Positions 17,818 to 27,258 of a stretch of 64,000 nucleotides of DNA are shown here, piece by piece. Position 1 is the first letter of the stretch; the number at the start of each line of letters is the position of its first letter. Origin of the DNA: Oceanobacter kriegii DSM 6294. GTDB taxonomy: Bacteria; Pseudomonadota; Gammaproteobacteria; Pseudomonadales; Oceanobacteraceae. The notes under the pieces were generated by a model. That model saw only the letters and a list, made by a program, of their open reading frames with translations. It was not told the origin of the DNA and did no database searches. A program made the position numbers and the translations under genes. The DNA is taken from NCBI RefSeq assembly GCF_000422845.1, contig NZ_KE383931.1:435863-499862 (forward strand), given 5' to 3'.

Positions 17818-18116
17818 GGCAAACGAATCTCCCGTGATTTACCACAATATTCTGCGACAGCAATTTCCGCTTCTGAAAAGTCTAGCAACATATATAGAAG
17901 CTGCTATCGAAGCTGTTTTGATACGGTTCCCGATGTGAACATTCCAAAACCCGCCACGACGGCGTTCAGCACAGGTTATCTTGCCGCTGGATCATGCCTG
18001 TCAGCCCCTGTTCATGTCCTGGATATGCCCCACAAATGGGCAATCAAACCGCCCCGAAATTGACGATTTCCGAGAACAAATAGCCCGATGAAGTCAAGAA
18101 GAAACTCGCATCAGGC

Positions 18117-18145
18117 TTGACCAACCCCTATGCTGCCCCTATAAA
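18117..18145 (+). promoter_or_regulatory. Strong sigma70 promoter of topA
   Basis: The -35 hexamer TTGACC (18117-18122) is separated by exactly 17 bases from the -10 hexamer TATAAA (18140-18145), each one base from consensus. The start would be near 18152, about 16 bases before the structured element begins. No other good promoter is visible between it and the topA start at 18472, so the element should be transcribed as the mRNA leader. Confidence 0.7.
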
Positions 18146-18167
18146 TGACGCGATATAACCGTTGTAT

Positions 18168-18434
18168 AGGGGACATCTATTTAATCCGGTGCAGTCTCTG
18201 GGCTGCCGGATGGTTTCGAATCACGAAGCCGACTTGCAGGCCTGACGGGTCAAGTCAAAAGTCGGCGACACAGAGTCGAGATCATCCGGCAGCCCTCGCA
18301 GGGCGCGGGTTACCGCCGCCCAGTGCAGCGTTGACGAACTTGGAAAGGACACGTCATTCCACTGCATTCGTCGCCTTGCACTGAACAACGGCAACACTCG
18401 CGCAGAGCCGTGCAGGATTAAATAGATGTCCCCT
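18168..18434 (+). repeat. Structured dispersed element, copy 1 (267 bp)
   Basis: The ends are a perfect 20-bp inverted repeat, AGGGGACATCTATTTAATCC at 18168-18187 and its complement at 18415-18434. Inside, element positions 33-45 pair with 116-128, 61-68 with 92-99, 136-140 with 232-236, 142-148 with 222-228, 154-160 with 210-216 and 166-171 with 200-205. This makes two branched arms inside a closing stem. Copy 2 at 37700-37966 has the same length and keeps the pairings with different bases. There is no convincing coding frame or target-site duplication. It fills nearly all of the predicted topA leader. Confidence 0.85.
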
Positions 18435-18471
18435 GTAGCATTTGATTAGAGATAAGGTAGCTCGGAGAAAT

Positions 18472-21165
18472 ATGGGCAAATCGCTGGTGATTGTGGAGTC
18501 GCCTGCCAAGGCGAAAACCATCAACAAGTACTTGGGTAAGGACTATGTGGTGAAGTCCAGCGTAGGTCACGTCCGTGATCTGCCCACCTCTGGCTCAGGT
18601 TCAACCTCTGACCCCAAGGAACGTGCAAAACAGGCTGCCTTGACCCGCAAGATGTCGCCGGAAGAAAAGGTTGTTTACAAGGCCCGCAAGGCCAAGGAAC
18701 AACTGATCAACCGCATGGGCGTAGACCCGGAGCACGGCTGGAAAGCCAACTATCAGGTGCTGCCCGGCAAGGAAAAGGTGGTCGATGAACTCAAGCGTCT
18801 GGCGAAAGATGCCGACACCATCTATCTCGCAACGGATTTGGACCGCGAAGGGGAAGCAATCGCCTGGCACCTTCGTGAGATCATTGGCGGCGAAGACAAA
18901 AACTACCGTCGAGTAGTCTTCAACGAGATCACCAAGAAAGCGATTCAAAAAGCCTTTGAAGAGCCTTCCGACCTCAACATGAACCGGGTAAATGCCCAGC
19001 AGGCTCGTCGCTTCCTCGACCGCGTTGTTGGCTTTATGGTGTCACCACTGCTGTGGAGCAAAATTGCCCGCGGTCTGTCAGCCGGCCGGGTTCAGTCCGT
19101 TGCCGTGCGCCTGATCGTTGAGCGTGAGCGCGAAATTCGTGCCTTTATTCCGGAAGAATACTGGGAAGCTTTTGCCAACCTGAGCACCGCTGGCGGCGAA
19201 GCCTTGCGTGCACAGGTGACCAAATATCAGGGTAAGGAATTCCGCCCCACCAACGAAGCGGATACCACTCAGTTGATGGCTGAGCTGAAGTCCTTGCCGT
19301 TTGCCGTCAGCAAACGCGAAGACCGTCCAACCAGCTCCAAGCCAGCCGCGCCATTCATTACCTCGACGCTGCAGCAAGCGGCCAGTACCCGCATGGGCTT
19401 CAGCGTGAAGAAGACCATGACCCTGGCCCAGCGCCTGTACGAAGCCGGTTACATCACCTACATGCGTACCGACTCCACCAACCTGAGTCAGGACGCCATT
19501 GAAAGTGTGCGTGGTTACATCAGCACCAAACTCGGCGAAGAGTACCTGCCAGACAACCCGCGTCTGTACAGCAGCAAGGAAGGTGCTCAGGAAGCGCACG
19601 AAGCGATCCGCCCATCCGATGTAAAGTTGCGTGCCGCCGACCTGTCCAGCATGGAACCGGATGCCCAGCGCCTGTACGACCTGATCTGGCGTCGTTTCGT
19701 GGCCTGTCAGACTGCCGATGCCAAGTTCACCAGCACCTCCATCACCACCGCTGCCGGCGACTTCGAAATGAAGACCCGCGGCCGAGTGATTCGCTTTGAC
19801 GGCCACCTGCGTGTGCTGTCCTCCGCGGGCAAGGATGAAGACGTATTGCTGCCAGATGTAGCCGAAGGCGACACACTGAATCTGGTTGAGCTGGAGCCAA
19901 AACAGCATTTCACCAAGCCTGCCCCGCGCTTCTCGGAAGCGGCACTGGTTAAAGAGCTGGAAAAGAAAGGGATTGGCCGACCTTCTACCTATGCATCGAT
20001 TATTTCGACCATTCAGGAACGGGGTTACGTCAGCCTCAAAGGCCGTCGCTTCTACGCCGAGAAAATGGGCGATATCGTTACCAGCCGCCTGGTAGAAAAC
20101 TTCAACGATCTGATGGACTTCAGCTTCACCGCCAATATGGAAGAGAAACTCGACCATATTGCCGAGGGCGAATTCCAGTGGATCGACGTGCTCGATAATT
20201 TCTACAGCGACTTCCAGCACAAGCTGGACGATGCTGGCGAAAACATGCGCCCGAACGACCCGGTCGACACCGACATTGAGTGCCCGAACTGTGGCCGTCA
20301 TATGCAGATTCGTACCGGTTCTACTGGCGTATTCCTGGGCTGCTCCGGTTACTCTTTGCCACCCAAGGAACGCTGTACCCAAACCCTCAATCTGGTGCCA
20401 GGTGACGAAGCCATTTCCGCCGATGAAGACGAAGAAGCGGAAAGCCGCCGTCTGATGGAAAAGCGTCGCTGCGTGAAATGTGACGCGGCAATGGAAAGCT
20501 ACCTGCTTGATGAAACCCGCAAGGTACACATCTGTGGCAACAACCCGGATTGTGATGGCTTTGAAGTGGAGGCCGGTCAATTCAAGCTGAAAGGCTACGA
20601 TGGCCCAACGCTGGAATGCGACAAGTGTGGCAGCGAGATGCAGCTCAAGTCCGGCCGCTTCGGCAAGTACTTCGGCTGCACCAACAGCGAATGTAAAAAC
20701 ACTCGCAAGCTGCTGAAAAGCGGTGAAGCAGCGCCACCAAAGATGGACCCGATTGCCTGTCCGGAGCTGCAATGCCAAAAAGTGGACGACACCTACGTAC
20801 TGCGTGATGGTGCATCCGGTTTGTTCCTGGCCGCCAGCCAGTTCCCGAAAAACCGCGAGACCCGTCCGCCACTGGTTGCTGAACTGATTGCCCATCAGGC
20901 GGAACTGCCCGACAAATATCACTTCCTGCTGGATGCACCACGGGCGGATGACGACGGCAACCCGTCGGTAATTCGCTACAGCCGTAAATCCAAAGAGCAG
21001 TACGTGATGTCGGAAGTTGAAGGCAAGGCCACCGGCTGGTCAGCCTGGTTCACCGACGGCAAGTGGGTGATTGAGCAGAAGAAGAAAGCCGCTCCTAAAA
21101 AAACGGCAGCGAAAAAAGCGTCGGCCAAAAAGTCCACAAAAGCGTCTGCTAACGCGGACGACTGA
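18472..21165 (+). CDS. topA: DNA topoisomerase I
   Basis: Type IA topoisomerase of 897 residues that relaxes negative supercoils. The N-terminal TOPRIM domain carries [12 protein letters not shown] (Glu near residue 9) and the [13 protein letters not shown] acidic triad. The catalytic tyrosine is Tyr330 in [11 protein letters not shown]. The C-terminal part has at least three zinc-ribbon type Cys clusters (CPNCG/CSGY/C, CVKCD/C, CDKCG/CTNSEC) and ends in a Lys/Ala-rich tail. ATG 18472 is preferred because GGAGAAAT precedes it and the [10 protein letters not shown] start is typical; an upstream ATG at 18442 lacks support. It is read from the promoter at 18117 through the structured element and closed by the terminator at 21180. 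Confidence 0.97.
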   Translation: MGKSLVIVESPAKAKTINKYLGKDYVVKSSVGHVRDLPTSGSGSTSDPKERAKQAALTRKMSPEEKVVYKARKAKEQLINRMGVDPEHGWKANYQVLPGKEKVVDELKRLAKDADTIYLATDLDREGEAIAWHLREIIGGEDKNYRRVVFNEITKKAIQKAFEEPSDLNMNRVNAQQARRFLDRVVGFMVSPLLWSKIARGLSAGRVQSVAVRLIVEREREIRAFIPEEYWEAFANLSTAGGEALRAQVTKYQGKEFRPTNEADTTQLMAELKSLPFAVSKREDRPTSSKPAAPFITSTLQQAASTRMGFSVKKTMTLAQRLYEAGYITYMRTDSTNLSQDAIESVRGYISTKLGEEYLPDNPRLYSSKEGAQEAHEAIRPSDVKLRAADLSSMEPDAQRLYDLIWRRFVACQTADAKFTSTSITTAAGDFEMKTRGRVIRFDGHLRVLSSAGKDEDVLLPDVAEGDTLNLVELEPKQHFTKPAPRFSEAALVKELEKKGIGRPSTYASIISTIQERGYVSLKGRRFYAEKMGDIVTSRLVENFNDLMDFSFTANMEEKLDHIAEGEFQWIDVLDNFYSDFQHKLDDAGENMRPNDPVDTDIECPNCGRHMQIRTGSTGVFLGCSGYSLPPKERCTQTLNLVPGDEAISADEDEEAESRRLMEKRRCVKCDAAMESYLLDETRKVHICGNNPDCDGFEVEAGQFKLKGYDGPTLECDKCGSEMQLKSGRFGKYFGCTNSECKNTRKLLKSGEAAPPKMDPIACPELQCQKVDDTYVLRDGASGLFLAASQFPKNRETRPPLVAELIAHQAELPDKYHFLLDAPRADDDGNPSVIRYSRKSKEQYVMSEVEGKATGWSAWFTDGKWVIEQKKKAAPKKTAAKKASAKKSTKASANADD

Positions 21166-21179
21166 GTATCGCAAAAAAC

Positions 21180-21220
21180 AAAAAACGGCCACTGGGATTC
21201 CCCAGTGGCCGTTTTTTGTT
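21180..21220 (+). terminator. Intrinsic terminator of topA
   Basis: ACGGCCACTGGG (21185-21196) pairs perfectly with CCCAGTGGCCGT (21201-21212) around ATTC, flanked by an A run upstream and six T bases downstream. A textbook rho-independent terminator 20 bases after the topA stop. Confidence 0.92.
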
Positions 21221-21373
21221 CAAGGACTCTCAAAAACTCATACTGGAGTACCAAAAATAAAATTGAAATCTGGTTCTCGCGAGGGATGTTTGCTATCTCT
21301 GGAGCTGCTAGATTTAAGGCACGACATTGACGTCAGCCCTCGTAGACACGAGCCTTTACAAGGAGAAGTTAAG

Positions 21374-21772
21374 ATGAAAACGATCAATAATTGGATCAAG
21401 TGCAGCGCCCTGGCCAGCCTGATGGCCGTTTGTAGCGTCGCCTCAGCTGAAACCGATCAAGCCCCTGAATCAGCGTCGGTCAACACTCCCCAAATCACCA
21501 CCACCAGCATGACCTACAAGGCCTCTGCCAACAGCAGCGATGACGCCTACAAGACCATCACCACCACCAGCAATACTGCGCGGGTTAACCTGAACACCGC
21601 TTCGGCGGCAGAACTGACATTACTGAAAGGGGTTGGCGCGTCAAAAGCCGAAGCCATTGTGCGCCACCGAGAGGAACATGGGCCTTTCGCAAACCTTGAA
21701 GAGCTGGCTCAGGTACGCGGCATTGGTACTGCCACCATCGAAAAGAATCGCCAGCTGGCGACCGTAGACTGA
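21374..21772 (+). CDS. ComEA-like helix-hairpin-helix protein, exported
   Basis: A 132-residue protein. A signal peptide (residues 1-25, ending VASA before ETDQ) is followed by a Thr/Ser/Ala-rich linker. The C-terminal ComEA domain (about residues 70-130) has VNLNTASAAELTLLKGVG and FANLEELAQVRGIGTATIEKN, giving the two helix-hairpin-helix motifs that bind DNA without sequence preference. It is expected in the periplasm, where ComEA proteins pull in transforming DNA, though similar small exported proteins occur in non-competent species. The start has AAGGAGAAG seven bases upstream. Confidence 0.88.
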   Translation: MKTINNWIKCSALASLMAVCSVASAETDQAPESASVNTPQITTTSMTYKASANSSDDAYKTITTTSNTARVNLNTASAAELTLLKGVGASKAEAIVRHREEHGPFANLEELAQVRGIGTATIEKNRQLATVD

Positions 21773-21829
21773 CGGTTCTGAAAGCCAGAGGCCGTAGCGG
21801 AGCCTGAGACAGCTATCCGCTGCGGACCC

Positions 21830-22507
21830 TCATTTATCTGAGCAAGGTGTTATCCGGCTATGCCCCAACAGCCACCAGCTCAATAATCGATAAACGAAAT
21901 AACAGACAAACCCGGCAAAAATCGTATCACTGAGGAAATGCCCCCCCTGGACGATACGACCAGCACTGACCACCACCCCCAACCCAAGACCCGCCCAGAA
22001 CCAGGCCTTTCGGCGAGTCCACCAGGCCAGCGCCATCAGCCAGAAGCCCATCGCAGAGTGACCACTGACAAACGATTTACAGCTACGCTGGCACGAATCC
22101 GACACAACAAACGCCGGCGTAAAACCACTGCTGCCGCCAAACTCCTGCACCTGCCGTGGGCGTGGCCGTTCAAATCCTTCCTTGAACACAGAATGCACCA
22201 GAATACCGGGGCCAGCCAGCAGGCTGATCAACAAAAATAGCCACACCTTGCGCTGCGTCGCAGGCAAGCCATGTTTCAGATAAGACAGGACCGTTGCCGC
22301 AAGCAGCATCGGCACCAACAGATAGGGGATGTAGCGAAAGATACCGTAAATGGCCACCACGACCGGCTGGTCTTTCAGCGGCCATGCAGCAGTCGCAGGG
22401 TCGTAAAACCAACCACTCACTGTCAAATCCAGTTGCGGCCACAACAGAAACACCGCAACCAATAGCGCAAATACAACAATGTCCAGATGACGCTTGAGCA
22501 AAGACAC
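21830..22507 (-). CDS. PAP2 family phosphatase, membrane
   Basis: An inner-membrane lipid phosphatase of about 225 residues with five or six helices. The three PAP2 motifs are present: KEGFERPRPRQ, SGHSAMGF and the SAGRIVQGGHFLSDT block containing the catalytic His. Likely substrates are isoprenyl or phosphatidyl phosphates such as phosphatidylglycerophosphate or lipid A, but which one is not clear. I chose the GTG at 22507 with GGGAGA just upstream; a TTG at 22579 would add 24 residues without a convincing ribosome binding site. Confidence 0.88.
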   Translation of the reverse strand: MSLLKRHLDIVVFALLVAVFLLWPQLDLTVSGWFYDPATAAWPLKDQPVVVAIYGIFRYIPYLLVPMLLAATVLSYLKHGLPATQRKVWLFLLISLLAGPGILVHSVFKEGFERPRPRQVQEFGGSSGFTPAFVVSDSCQRSCKSFVSGHSAMGFWLMALAWWTRRKAWFWAGLGLGVVVSAGRIVQGGHFLSDTIFAGFVCYFVYRLLSWWLLGHSRITPCSDK

Positions 22508-22595
22508 AACACTTCTCCCGAAAAATTCGCCGCAGAGAATACCGACTATGCCCTGCTTGTGGCCAGAATAACCCGCCAAAGACGCACGAATTTCG

Positions 22596-23078
22596 TCAAA
22601 GTTCAGTATCCGAGCTCTTGGCCGTATCGGCCGATAACTTCAGTGTTGGCAAGCGCAGGATATAAATGCTGACGCCCAAACCAATCAGCGGGAATACCAC
22701 CCTGGGGGCCGGAGAATCCAGAATCACAAACGCCGTCAGCATTAACGACGTCCACATCAACAGCAGCGTGTATATTTTGGCTTTGAATGGCATGCCCTTG
22801 CCATTGAGGTAATACAGCAGGTATTTGCCCAACCGCGGATGTCCCACCAGCCAATAGTAGAATTTCGGCGAGCAGCGCACAAAGCAGGCAGCCGCCAGCA
22901 GCAAGAATGGCGTGGTCGGCAATACCGGCAGAAAAATGCCCGCGGTTCCCAACGCCACACAGAGCCAACCAACCGCCATCAACAGATATCGGATGACGGG
23001 ATTTCTAACCGGCTTGAACTCAACCGGTTCCGTTGTTGCGGACGGACCTTGTTCCACAGCCCACTCCATTCCAGGCAT
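22596..23078 (-). CDS. DUF454 (YbaN-like) inner membrane protein
   Basis: A 160-residue membrane protein of the DUF454 family (PF04304). A hydrophilic N-terminus of about 25 residues precedes three or four hydrophobic segments. The diagnostic run is LGTAGIFLPVLPTTPFLLL, then CFVRCSPKFYYWL and the PFKAKIYTLLLMW region. Family function is not defined. It diverges from the LysR gene; the 155 bases between them presumably hold both promoters. ATG 23078 or the fourth codon at 23069 are both plausible starts. Confidence 0.85.
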   Translation of the reverse strand: MPGMEWAVEQGPSATTEPVEFKPVRNPVIRYLLMAVGWLCVALGTAGIFLPVLPTTPFLLLAAACFVRCSPKFYYWLVGHPRLGKYLLYYLNGKGMPFKAKIYTLLLMWTSLMLTAFVILDSPAPRVVFPLIGLGVSIYILRLPTLKLSADTAKSSDTEL

Positions 23079-23233
23079 TCAACTTTACCCTGCTGCCCTT
23101 TTGGGGCGCGCCTGCTGGCCATCAGTGTTGCCCAAACAAAACCGTGCAGAGTTCTTCAGAAGCTCCAAGTATACCTTCATCGCTTAAAACACGGCATAAA
23201 TTCGGTAAGATTGGGCATCGTTCCGGAGATCGT

Positions 23234-24100
23234 ATGAAAACCACACTCGAACAATGGCGCATGTTCAAGGCAGTTGTTGAACATGGCGGTTATGCCCAGG
23301 CAGCCGAAGCAATATTCAAAAGCCAGTCCACCATCAGTTATGGCGTGCACAAACTGCAGGAACAGCTGGGCATTACCCTGCTGGAAGTGGAGGGTCGCAA
23401 GGCGGTCCTCACCGAACAAGGCAAGGTCATGCTGCAACGGGCCAACCAGCTGTTGGAGCAGGCTGAAAACCTCGATAAGGCCGCGGATGTATTGCGCCAG
23501 GGCGTTGAACCTGTGATCCATCTGGCGCTGGATATGATTTTCCCTTACGACCATCTGTTCTGTCTGCTGGCCGACTTCTCAGAGCAGTTTCCCAACACCC
23601 GGGTAGAACTGACCGAATTTGTTATGAACGGCGGCAACGACATGCTCGAAAATGGTGAGCTGGACCTGCTGGTGACCCCAATCATGCCAGCCGGACTGAA
23701 AGGCAAACAGATTTACCGCGAGCAGTTTATCCCTGTCAGCAGCCCCGACCACCCGCTGCAATCCCGTCAGGATCTGAAACTGGAAGACCTGATGGAGTAC
23801 CGCCAGATCGTTATGCGGGACGGCAGCAAGCAACGCAGGGATTCTGGCTGGCTGGGCGCCCACCAACGCTGGACGGTATCCCATACCAACACCAGCCTTA
23901 ACATTGTGCGTCGTGGTCTGGGCTACGCCTGGCTGCCCATGAACTGGATTCAGGCCGACCTCGACAACGGCACCCTGATGCCACTGCCCATGAAAGACGA
24001 CAGTGCACGTTACGAAGACCTGTATCTGGTAGAAGCCGCTGAGGGCAGCTCAGGCCCGGCAACCCGTTATCTGGCGTCCTTGTTAAGAAAGTCTCTGTAA
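23234..24100 (+). CDS. LysR family transcriptional regulator
   Basis: A 288-residue LTTR. The winged helix-turn-helix at residues 1-60 reads TLEQWRMFKAVVEHGGYAQ then AAEAIFKSQSTISYGVHKLQ, and a periplasmic-binding-like effector domain follows (about 90-288). The start at 23234 is set by CGGAG nine bases upstream and by the usual LTTR N-terminus; an upstream frame from 23033 overlaps the divergent gene. It could act on the DUF454 gene or elsewhere. No operator was recognised. It stands 480 bases upstream of the first guanidine riboswitch but nothing links them directly. Confidence 0.9.
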   Translation: MKTTLEQWRMFKAVVEHGGYAQAAEAIFKSQSTISYGVHKLQEQLGITLLEVEGRKAVLTEQGKVMLQRANQLLEQAENLDKAADVLRQGVEPVIHLALDMIFPYDHLFCLLADFSEQFPNTRVELTEFVMNGGNDMLENGELDLLVTPIMPAGLKGKQIYREQFIPVSSPDHPLQSRQDLKLEDLMEYRQIVMRDGSKQRRDSGWLGAHQRWTVSHTNTSLNIVRRGLGYAWLPMNWIQADLDNGTLMPLPMKDDSARYEDLYLVEAAEGSSGPATRYLASLLRKSL

Positions 24101-24388
24101 CCGTCTTTCTGCCTGTCTCTCTAACCGCCTATTTAACTGTAGGGCATCGGATAGATCGTGCTGACGGCAGAAAGAGGACTCACTTCAGGGATTTTCAGCC
24201 AACCCCTGCGCACCAATATAGTGCATAAGTTTGTTTTTTGAACACTCCATTCCAAAAGCGATAGACCATTTTAGGACACAGATAGACAAATAACGCCAAA
24301 ATAGCCCTGTACAGCATTTATTCTAACGCGTGAACGGTTAATTCAAACAGTCATAATTGCACCATTAGAAAACACAAGCCCCACAGCC
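24101..24388. other. AT-rich intergenic region upstream of the guanidine locus
   Basis: No gene-like frame with a ribosome binding site is seen between the LysR stop and the nitrogen control elements. The right part holds a GCACCATTAGA sequence (24359-24369) that looks like one half of an NtrC site, 30 bases before the full site. The composition is clearly more AT-rich than the flanking genes. Confidence 0.6.
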
Positions 24389-24403
24389 GCACCATTAAAG
24401 TGC
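24389..24403 (+). promoter_or_regulatory. Putative NtrC binding site
   Basis: GCAC-N7-GTGC (GCACCATTAAAGTGC) fits the core of the NtrC consensus TGCACC-N4-TGGTGCA. It lies about 110 bases upstream of the sigma54 promoter. A second half-site (GCACCATTAGA at 24359) is exactly 30 bases further up, close to three helical turns, as in glnA-type enhancers. Motif-based inference only. Confidence 0.55.
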
Positions 24404-24499
24404 AATTTATAAATTTCATTTTAGATGCAAATGTGAACCAATTCACACTGGCGATTTGGCAACGCACTCAAGACGGGCTTTTGGTAAATTACACAATAG

Positions 24500-24515
24500 T
24501 GGTATGCACCTTGCT
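24500..24515 (+). promoter_or_regulatory. Putative sigma54 (-24/-12) promoter 1
   Basis: TGGTATGCACCTTGCT has the invariant GG (24501-24502) and GC (24513-24514) separated by ten bases, matching TGGCACG-N4-TTGCW. The start would be near 24526, about 56 bases before the guanidine riboswitch. This places the binding-protein gene under nitrogen limitation as well as guanidine control. Confidence 0.6.
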
Positions 24516-24581
24516 TTATGTAAGCGTCGCAGGAGATCTCAGGATACGGGACAGGACGTCCTGACAATTTGGAAATAGATG

Positions 24582-24685
24582 GCTAGGGTTCCGGCTTCGA
24601 CACACTGAAGCGACTGGTCCGAGAGCGATCGACCTCAGACGCTTAGCGTCAGGTTACACGGCGGGACAAAAGCCCGGGAGGCCCA
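24582..24685 (+). ncRNA. Guanidine-I riboswitch (ykkC), copy 1
   Basis: Contains all three conserved ykkC subtype 1 blocks in order: CTAGGGTTCCGG (about 24584), CTGGTCCGAGAG (about 24614-24625) and ACACGGCGGGACAAAAGCCC with GGGAG (about 24656-24680). The aptamer binds guanidinium and switches on resistance, transport or degradation genes. It precedes the binding-protein gene by about 70 bases. No clear terminator hairpin follows, so control may be at translation or through an alternative structure I cannot resolve by eye. Confidence 0.93.
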
Positions 24686-24755
24686 GGAACAGCATGGATT
24701 TTCGCTGCATCCGAAGACCTTCTGCCGCAACGATAACCAAAAATGAGGAACTACC

Positions 24756-25817
24756 ATGTTACGCCTGAATCGCCTGGTGCTAGCCAGTCTGGTCACCTTG
24801 GCCGCTCTGCTGCCATTCAACGCCAATGCCCAGGACAGCTTCCGTCTTGCGTGGTCTATTTATGTAGGCTGGATGCCGTGGGATTACGCCGACAAGGCAG
24901 GCATCGTCAAGAAGTGGGCCGACAAGTACGACATCGAAATCGAAGTTGTACAAATCAATGACTATGTTGAATCCATCAACCAATACACCGCCGGCGAATT
25001 CGACGCTTGCGTGATGACCAACATGGATGCCCTGACCATTCCTGCGGCCAGCGGCGTAGACACCACTGCCCTGATCGTTGGCGACTTCTCCAACGGTAAC
25101 GACGCCATCATCCTGAAAGAAGGCAACTCCATTGCCGACCTGAAAGGCAAGCCGGTTAACCTGGTTGAGCTGTCTGTTTCCCACTACCTGCTGGCCCGTG
25201 GTCTGGACAGCGTTGGCATGGCAGAAAAAGACGTATCTGTTATCAACACCTCTGATGCCGACATGGTCGCTGCCTACGGCACCGACGACGTAGAAGCCGT
25301 GGTTACCTGGAACCCATTGGTAAGCGAAATCATGACCATGCCAAACGCCAACAAGGTGTTTGACTCCAGCAAGATTCCTGGCGAAATTATCGACGCCACC
25401 ATGATCAACAGCGAAGTGCTGGCCAACAATCCCAAATTCGCCAAAGCCCTGGTAGGTGCCTGGTACGAAACCATGAGCATCATGTCCAGGAACGACAAGG
25501 CTGGTAAAGAAGCCCGTGCCATGATGGCCGAAGCATCCGGTACCGACTTGGCCGGTTATGACGCTCAGCTGGCTGCGACCAAGATGTTCTACAAGCCTGC
25601 CGATGCCGCCAGCTTCGTAAACAGCAAAGAACTGCCAGCCACCATGAAGTACGTTTCCGAGTTCTCTTTCCAGCACGGCCTGCTGGGTGACGGCGCTCCA
25701 GACGCAGACTTCATCGGCGTTGCTTTCCCGAACGGTAAAGTCAACGGCGACATGGATAACATCCAGCTGCGCTTTACCGACAAGTACATGAAGATGGCTG
25801 CTGAAGGCAAACTGTAA
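24756..25817 (+). CDS. ABC transporter substrate-binding protein, guanidine-linked
   Basis: A periplasmic solute-binding protein of 353 residues in the nitrate/sulfonate/taurine-type group (SsuA/NrtA-like). The signal peptide spans residues 1-25, ending NANA before QDSF, and the mature start RLAWSIYVGWMPWDYADKAG is typical. DYVESINQYTAGEFDACVMTNMDAL and the GDFSNGNDAIILKEG region follow. Control by a guanidine riboswitch and company with DUF1989/carboxylase genes imply guanidine or a derivative as ligand. Such proteins are often annotated as urea-binding. The start has GAGGAAC seven bases upstream. The cognate permease and ATPase are 1.7 kb downstream behind a second riboswitch. Confidence 0.88.
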   Translation: MLRLNRLVLASLVTLAALLPFNANAQDSFRLAWSIYVGWMPWDYADKAGIVKKWADKYDIEIEVVQINDYVESINQYTAGEFDACVMTNMDALTIPAASGVDTTALIVGDFSNGNDAIILKEGNSIADLKGKPVNLVELSVSHYLLARGLDSVGMAEKDVSVINTSDADMVAAYGTDDVEAVVTWNPLVSEIMTMPNANKVFDSSKIPGEIIDATMINSEVLANNPKFAKALVGAWYETMSIMSRNDKAGKEARAMMAEASGTDLAGYDAQLAATKMFYKPADAASFVNSKELPATMKYVSEFSFQHGLLGDGAPDADFIGVAFPNGKVNGDMDNIQLRFTDKYMKMAAEGKL

Positions 25818-25859
25818 GTCTGCCCGAACGCCAGGCCCTCTGGTTTCAAATAGCCAAAC

Positions 25860-25887
25860 AAAAGCCCGGCCATGTGCCGGGCTTTTT
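25860..25887 (+). terminator. Intrinsic terminator of the binding-protein gene
   Basis: AAAGCCCGGC (25861-25870) pairs with GCCGGGCTTT around CATGT, followed by a T run. It also carries an A run upstream, so it may serve the convergent EamA gene too. Confidence 0.9.
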
Positions 25888-25934
25888 GCATCCACTCGAT
25901 CCGCTACGTTGCAACAGAGCTCAGGCCATATCTA

Positions 25935-26894
25935 TCAGGTGGCCAGCGACGGTTGCGTCTCACTGCGACCATCCAGTATCGAGGCCGCCAGAATCAAACC
26001 ACACCCCAGCCAACCGGCCATATCCAGTGCACTTTCACCCAGCAGTTCCGCCGACAGCACAGCCGTCACCAACTCCATGATAATGATCAGTGCCGAACGA
26101 CTGGCAGGCAGCTTGCTGACGCCCCACTGAGAGCCAAACGACATCAACATCAGCCAAGTGCAGCCATACAAAACAGCGGCCAACCACGCCCATACAGGCA
26201 CCGCCGTAGCCACGTCCTGAGCCACCGCAACAGCACCATGGGCACCACCGCCTTCGCCTCCCAATCCCAGCGCGACCACCAGGGTCAGTGACAACGCCGA
26301 GCCCAGTAGCATAACGCCCACCTTGGCTACCAGCTGGGCCTGCTCGGTCTTACGGAACAGCACGTTGTTCGCCGCGTAGGTAAAACCGGCAACCAGACCA
26401 AGTGTATCGGCAAGCCCCCACGGTGTTGCCATAAACACATCCAGGTTATCAGGACGCAGCCCCGCCACCATGGCCACCCCAACCAGCGCCATCGCAATCA
26501 TCAGGGTTTTCACCAGATTGATGGATTCCTGCAACCACCATTTGCCCAACAAGGTGCTCCAGACAGGTAACAGGTAAAACAGCACCATCACCCGAACCAC
26601 ATTGCCCTCCATCAGGGCAATCGAAAAGCTGACATTGGCCACCCCACCAAACAGCAAGATCCCCACAAACTCCTTGCGATTGGCCAGCACATCCTCACAG
26701 CAACGCTGCCACGACCGCACAGCCAGCAACAGCGTCAGCAGCGAGCCAACCCAATACGCCACCAGCAGCAGCTGGCTATGCTGCAACCCCATTGACTGAA
26801 TGGCATTGAGGGGAATCCAGGCACTGCCCCACAAGATCGAGGCAAACAACAGCACCACAGCAGGGTTAGGGGAAAAACGGGAGAGAGCATTCAC
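25935..26894 (-). CDS. EamA/DMT family transporter
   Basis: A membrane transporter of about 319 residues with ten predicted helices and two EamA repeats (WGSAWIPLNAIQSMGL in the first, TYAANNVLFRKTEQ leading into the second). Members export or import small metabolites; the substrate here is unknown. It sits divergently between the two guanidine-regulated units and its 5' region carries the palindrome CTTGTATACAAG, also found upstream of the second unit, so a link to guanidine or nitrogen metabolism is likely. I prefer the GTG start at 26894, which leaves that palindrome about 20 bases upstream; a longer frame to 26951 would translate through it. Confidence 0.85.
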   Translation of the reverse strand: MNALSRFSPNPAVVLLFASILWGSAWIPLNAIQSMGLQHSQLLLVAYWVGSLLTLLLAVRSWQRCCEDVLANRKEFVGILLFGGVANVSFSIALMEGNVVRVMVLFYLLPVWSTLLGKWWLQESINLVKTLMIAMALVGVAMVAGLRPDNLDVFMATPWGLADTLGLVAGFTYAANNVLFRKTEQAQLVAKVGVMLLGSALSLTLVVALGLGGEGGGAHGAVAVAQDVATAVPVWAWLAAVLYGCTWLMLMSFGSQWGVSKLPASRSALIIIMELVTAVLSAELLGESALDMAGWLGCGLILAASILDGRSETQPSLAT

Positions 26895-26913
26895 GGCATA
26901 GATTCCAACAAGA

Positions 26914-26925
26914 CTTGTATACAAG
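26914..26925 (-). promoter_or_regulatory. Palindromic operator, EamA side
   Basis: CTTGTATACAAG is a perfect 12-bp palindrome resembling GntR-family (FadR-type TnGTnnnACnA) operators. It lies just upstream of the GTG start of the EamA gene. A near-identical site, CTTGTATGCAAG, occurs at 27259-27270. No regulator gene of that family is in the neighbourhood. Confidence 0.5.
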
Positions 26926-27236
26926 CTGCAATTCAAGAAAAGTGCCGCCAATCAGCCAGCACTCTGAAATAGTGTATTCACGGTCAGCAAAGACAATTCG
27001 GGGCCATCAACTCCGATTCCAATGCATAGAAAGGCCTCAAAGCAGCGCACCTTTGGCCACGCCATTCCAAGCACAACGGGGAAGGATGCATTTCCGGACC
27101 AGATTTGCACCACAAAAGAACAAAAACATCAACAACGCCCCAGTTGAGGGCAATTCTCAATTTCGGAAAATGGGACACCCTCCACAAAACCGCTGGCAGC
27201 GCCTTGACCACACTATTCCTTCCGGTAAAACCAAAC
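26926..27236. other. Intergenic region between EamA gene and second riboswitch unit
   Basis: No supported gene. The visible element is an NtrC-like site, GCAC-N7-GAAC at 27107-27121, about 115-130 bases upstream of the second sigma54 promoter. It matches seven of the eight core bases. The remainder shows no repeats or gene-like frames. Confidence 0.5.
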
Positions 27237-27252
27237 TGGCACACTCATCGCA
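27237..27252 (+). promoter_or_regulatory. Putative sigma54 (-24/-12) promoter 2
   Basis: TGGCACACTCATCGCA has GG (27238-27239) and GC (27250-27251) ten bases apart and a perfect TGGCAC upstream half; the downstream half is TCGC instead of TTGC. The start would be near 27263, inside the palindrome CTTGTATGCAAG and about 40 bases before the second riboswitch. Confidence 0.55.
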
Positions 27253-27258
27253 TACGAT

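Noticed and set aside
18168-18434. Integron attC site or simple MITE interpretation of the 267-bp elements
   Set aside because: No integron core sites (GTTRRRY/RYYYAAC) and no target duplications. A simple transposon-derived repeat would be expected to keep the same terminal sequence in both copies, whereas here the ends differ but co-vary.
19078-20922. 614-codon open frame antisense to topA
   Set aside because: Same explanation: a shadow of biased codons, without start signals or family resemblance.
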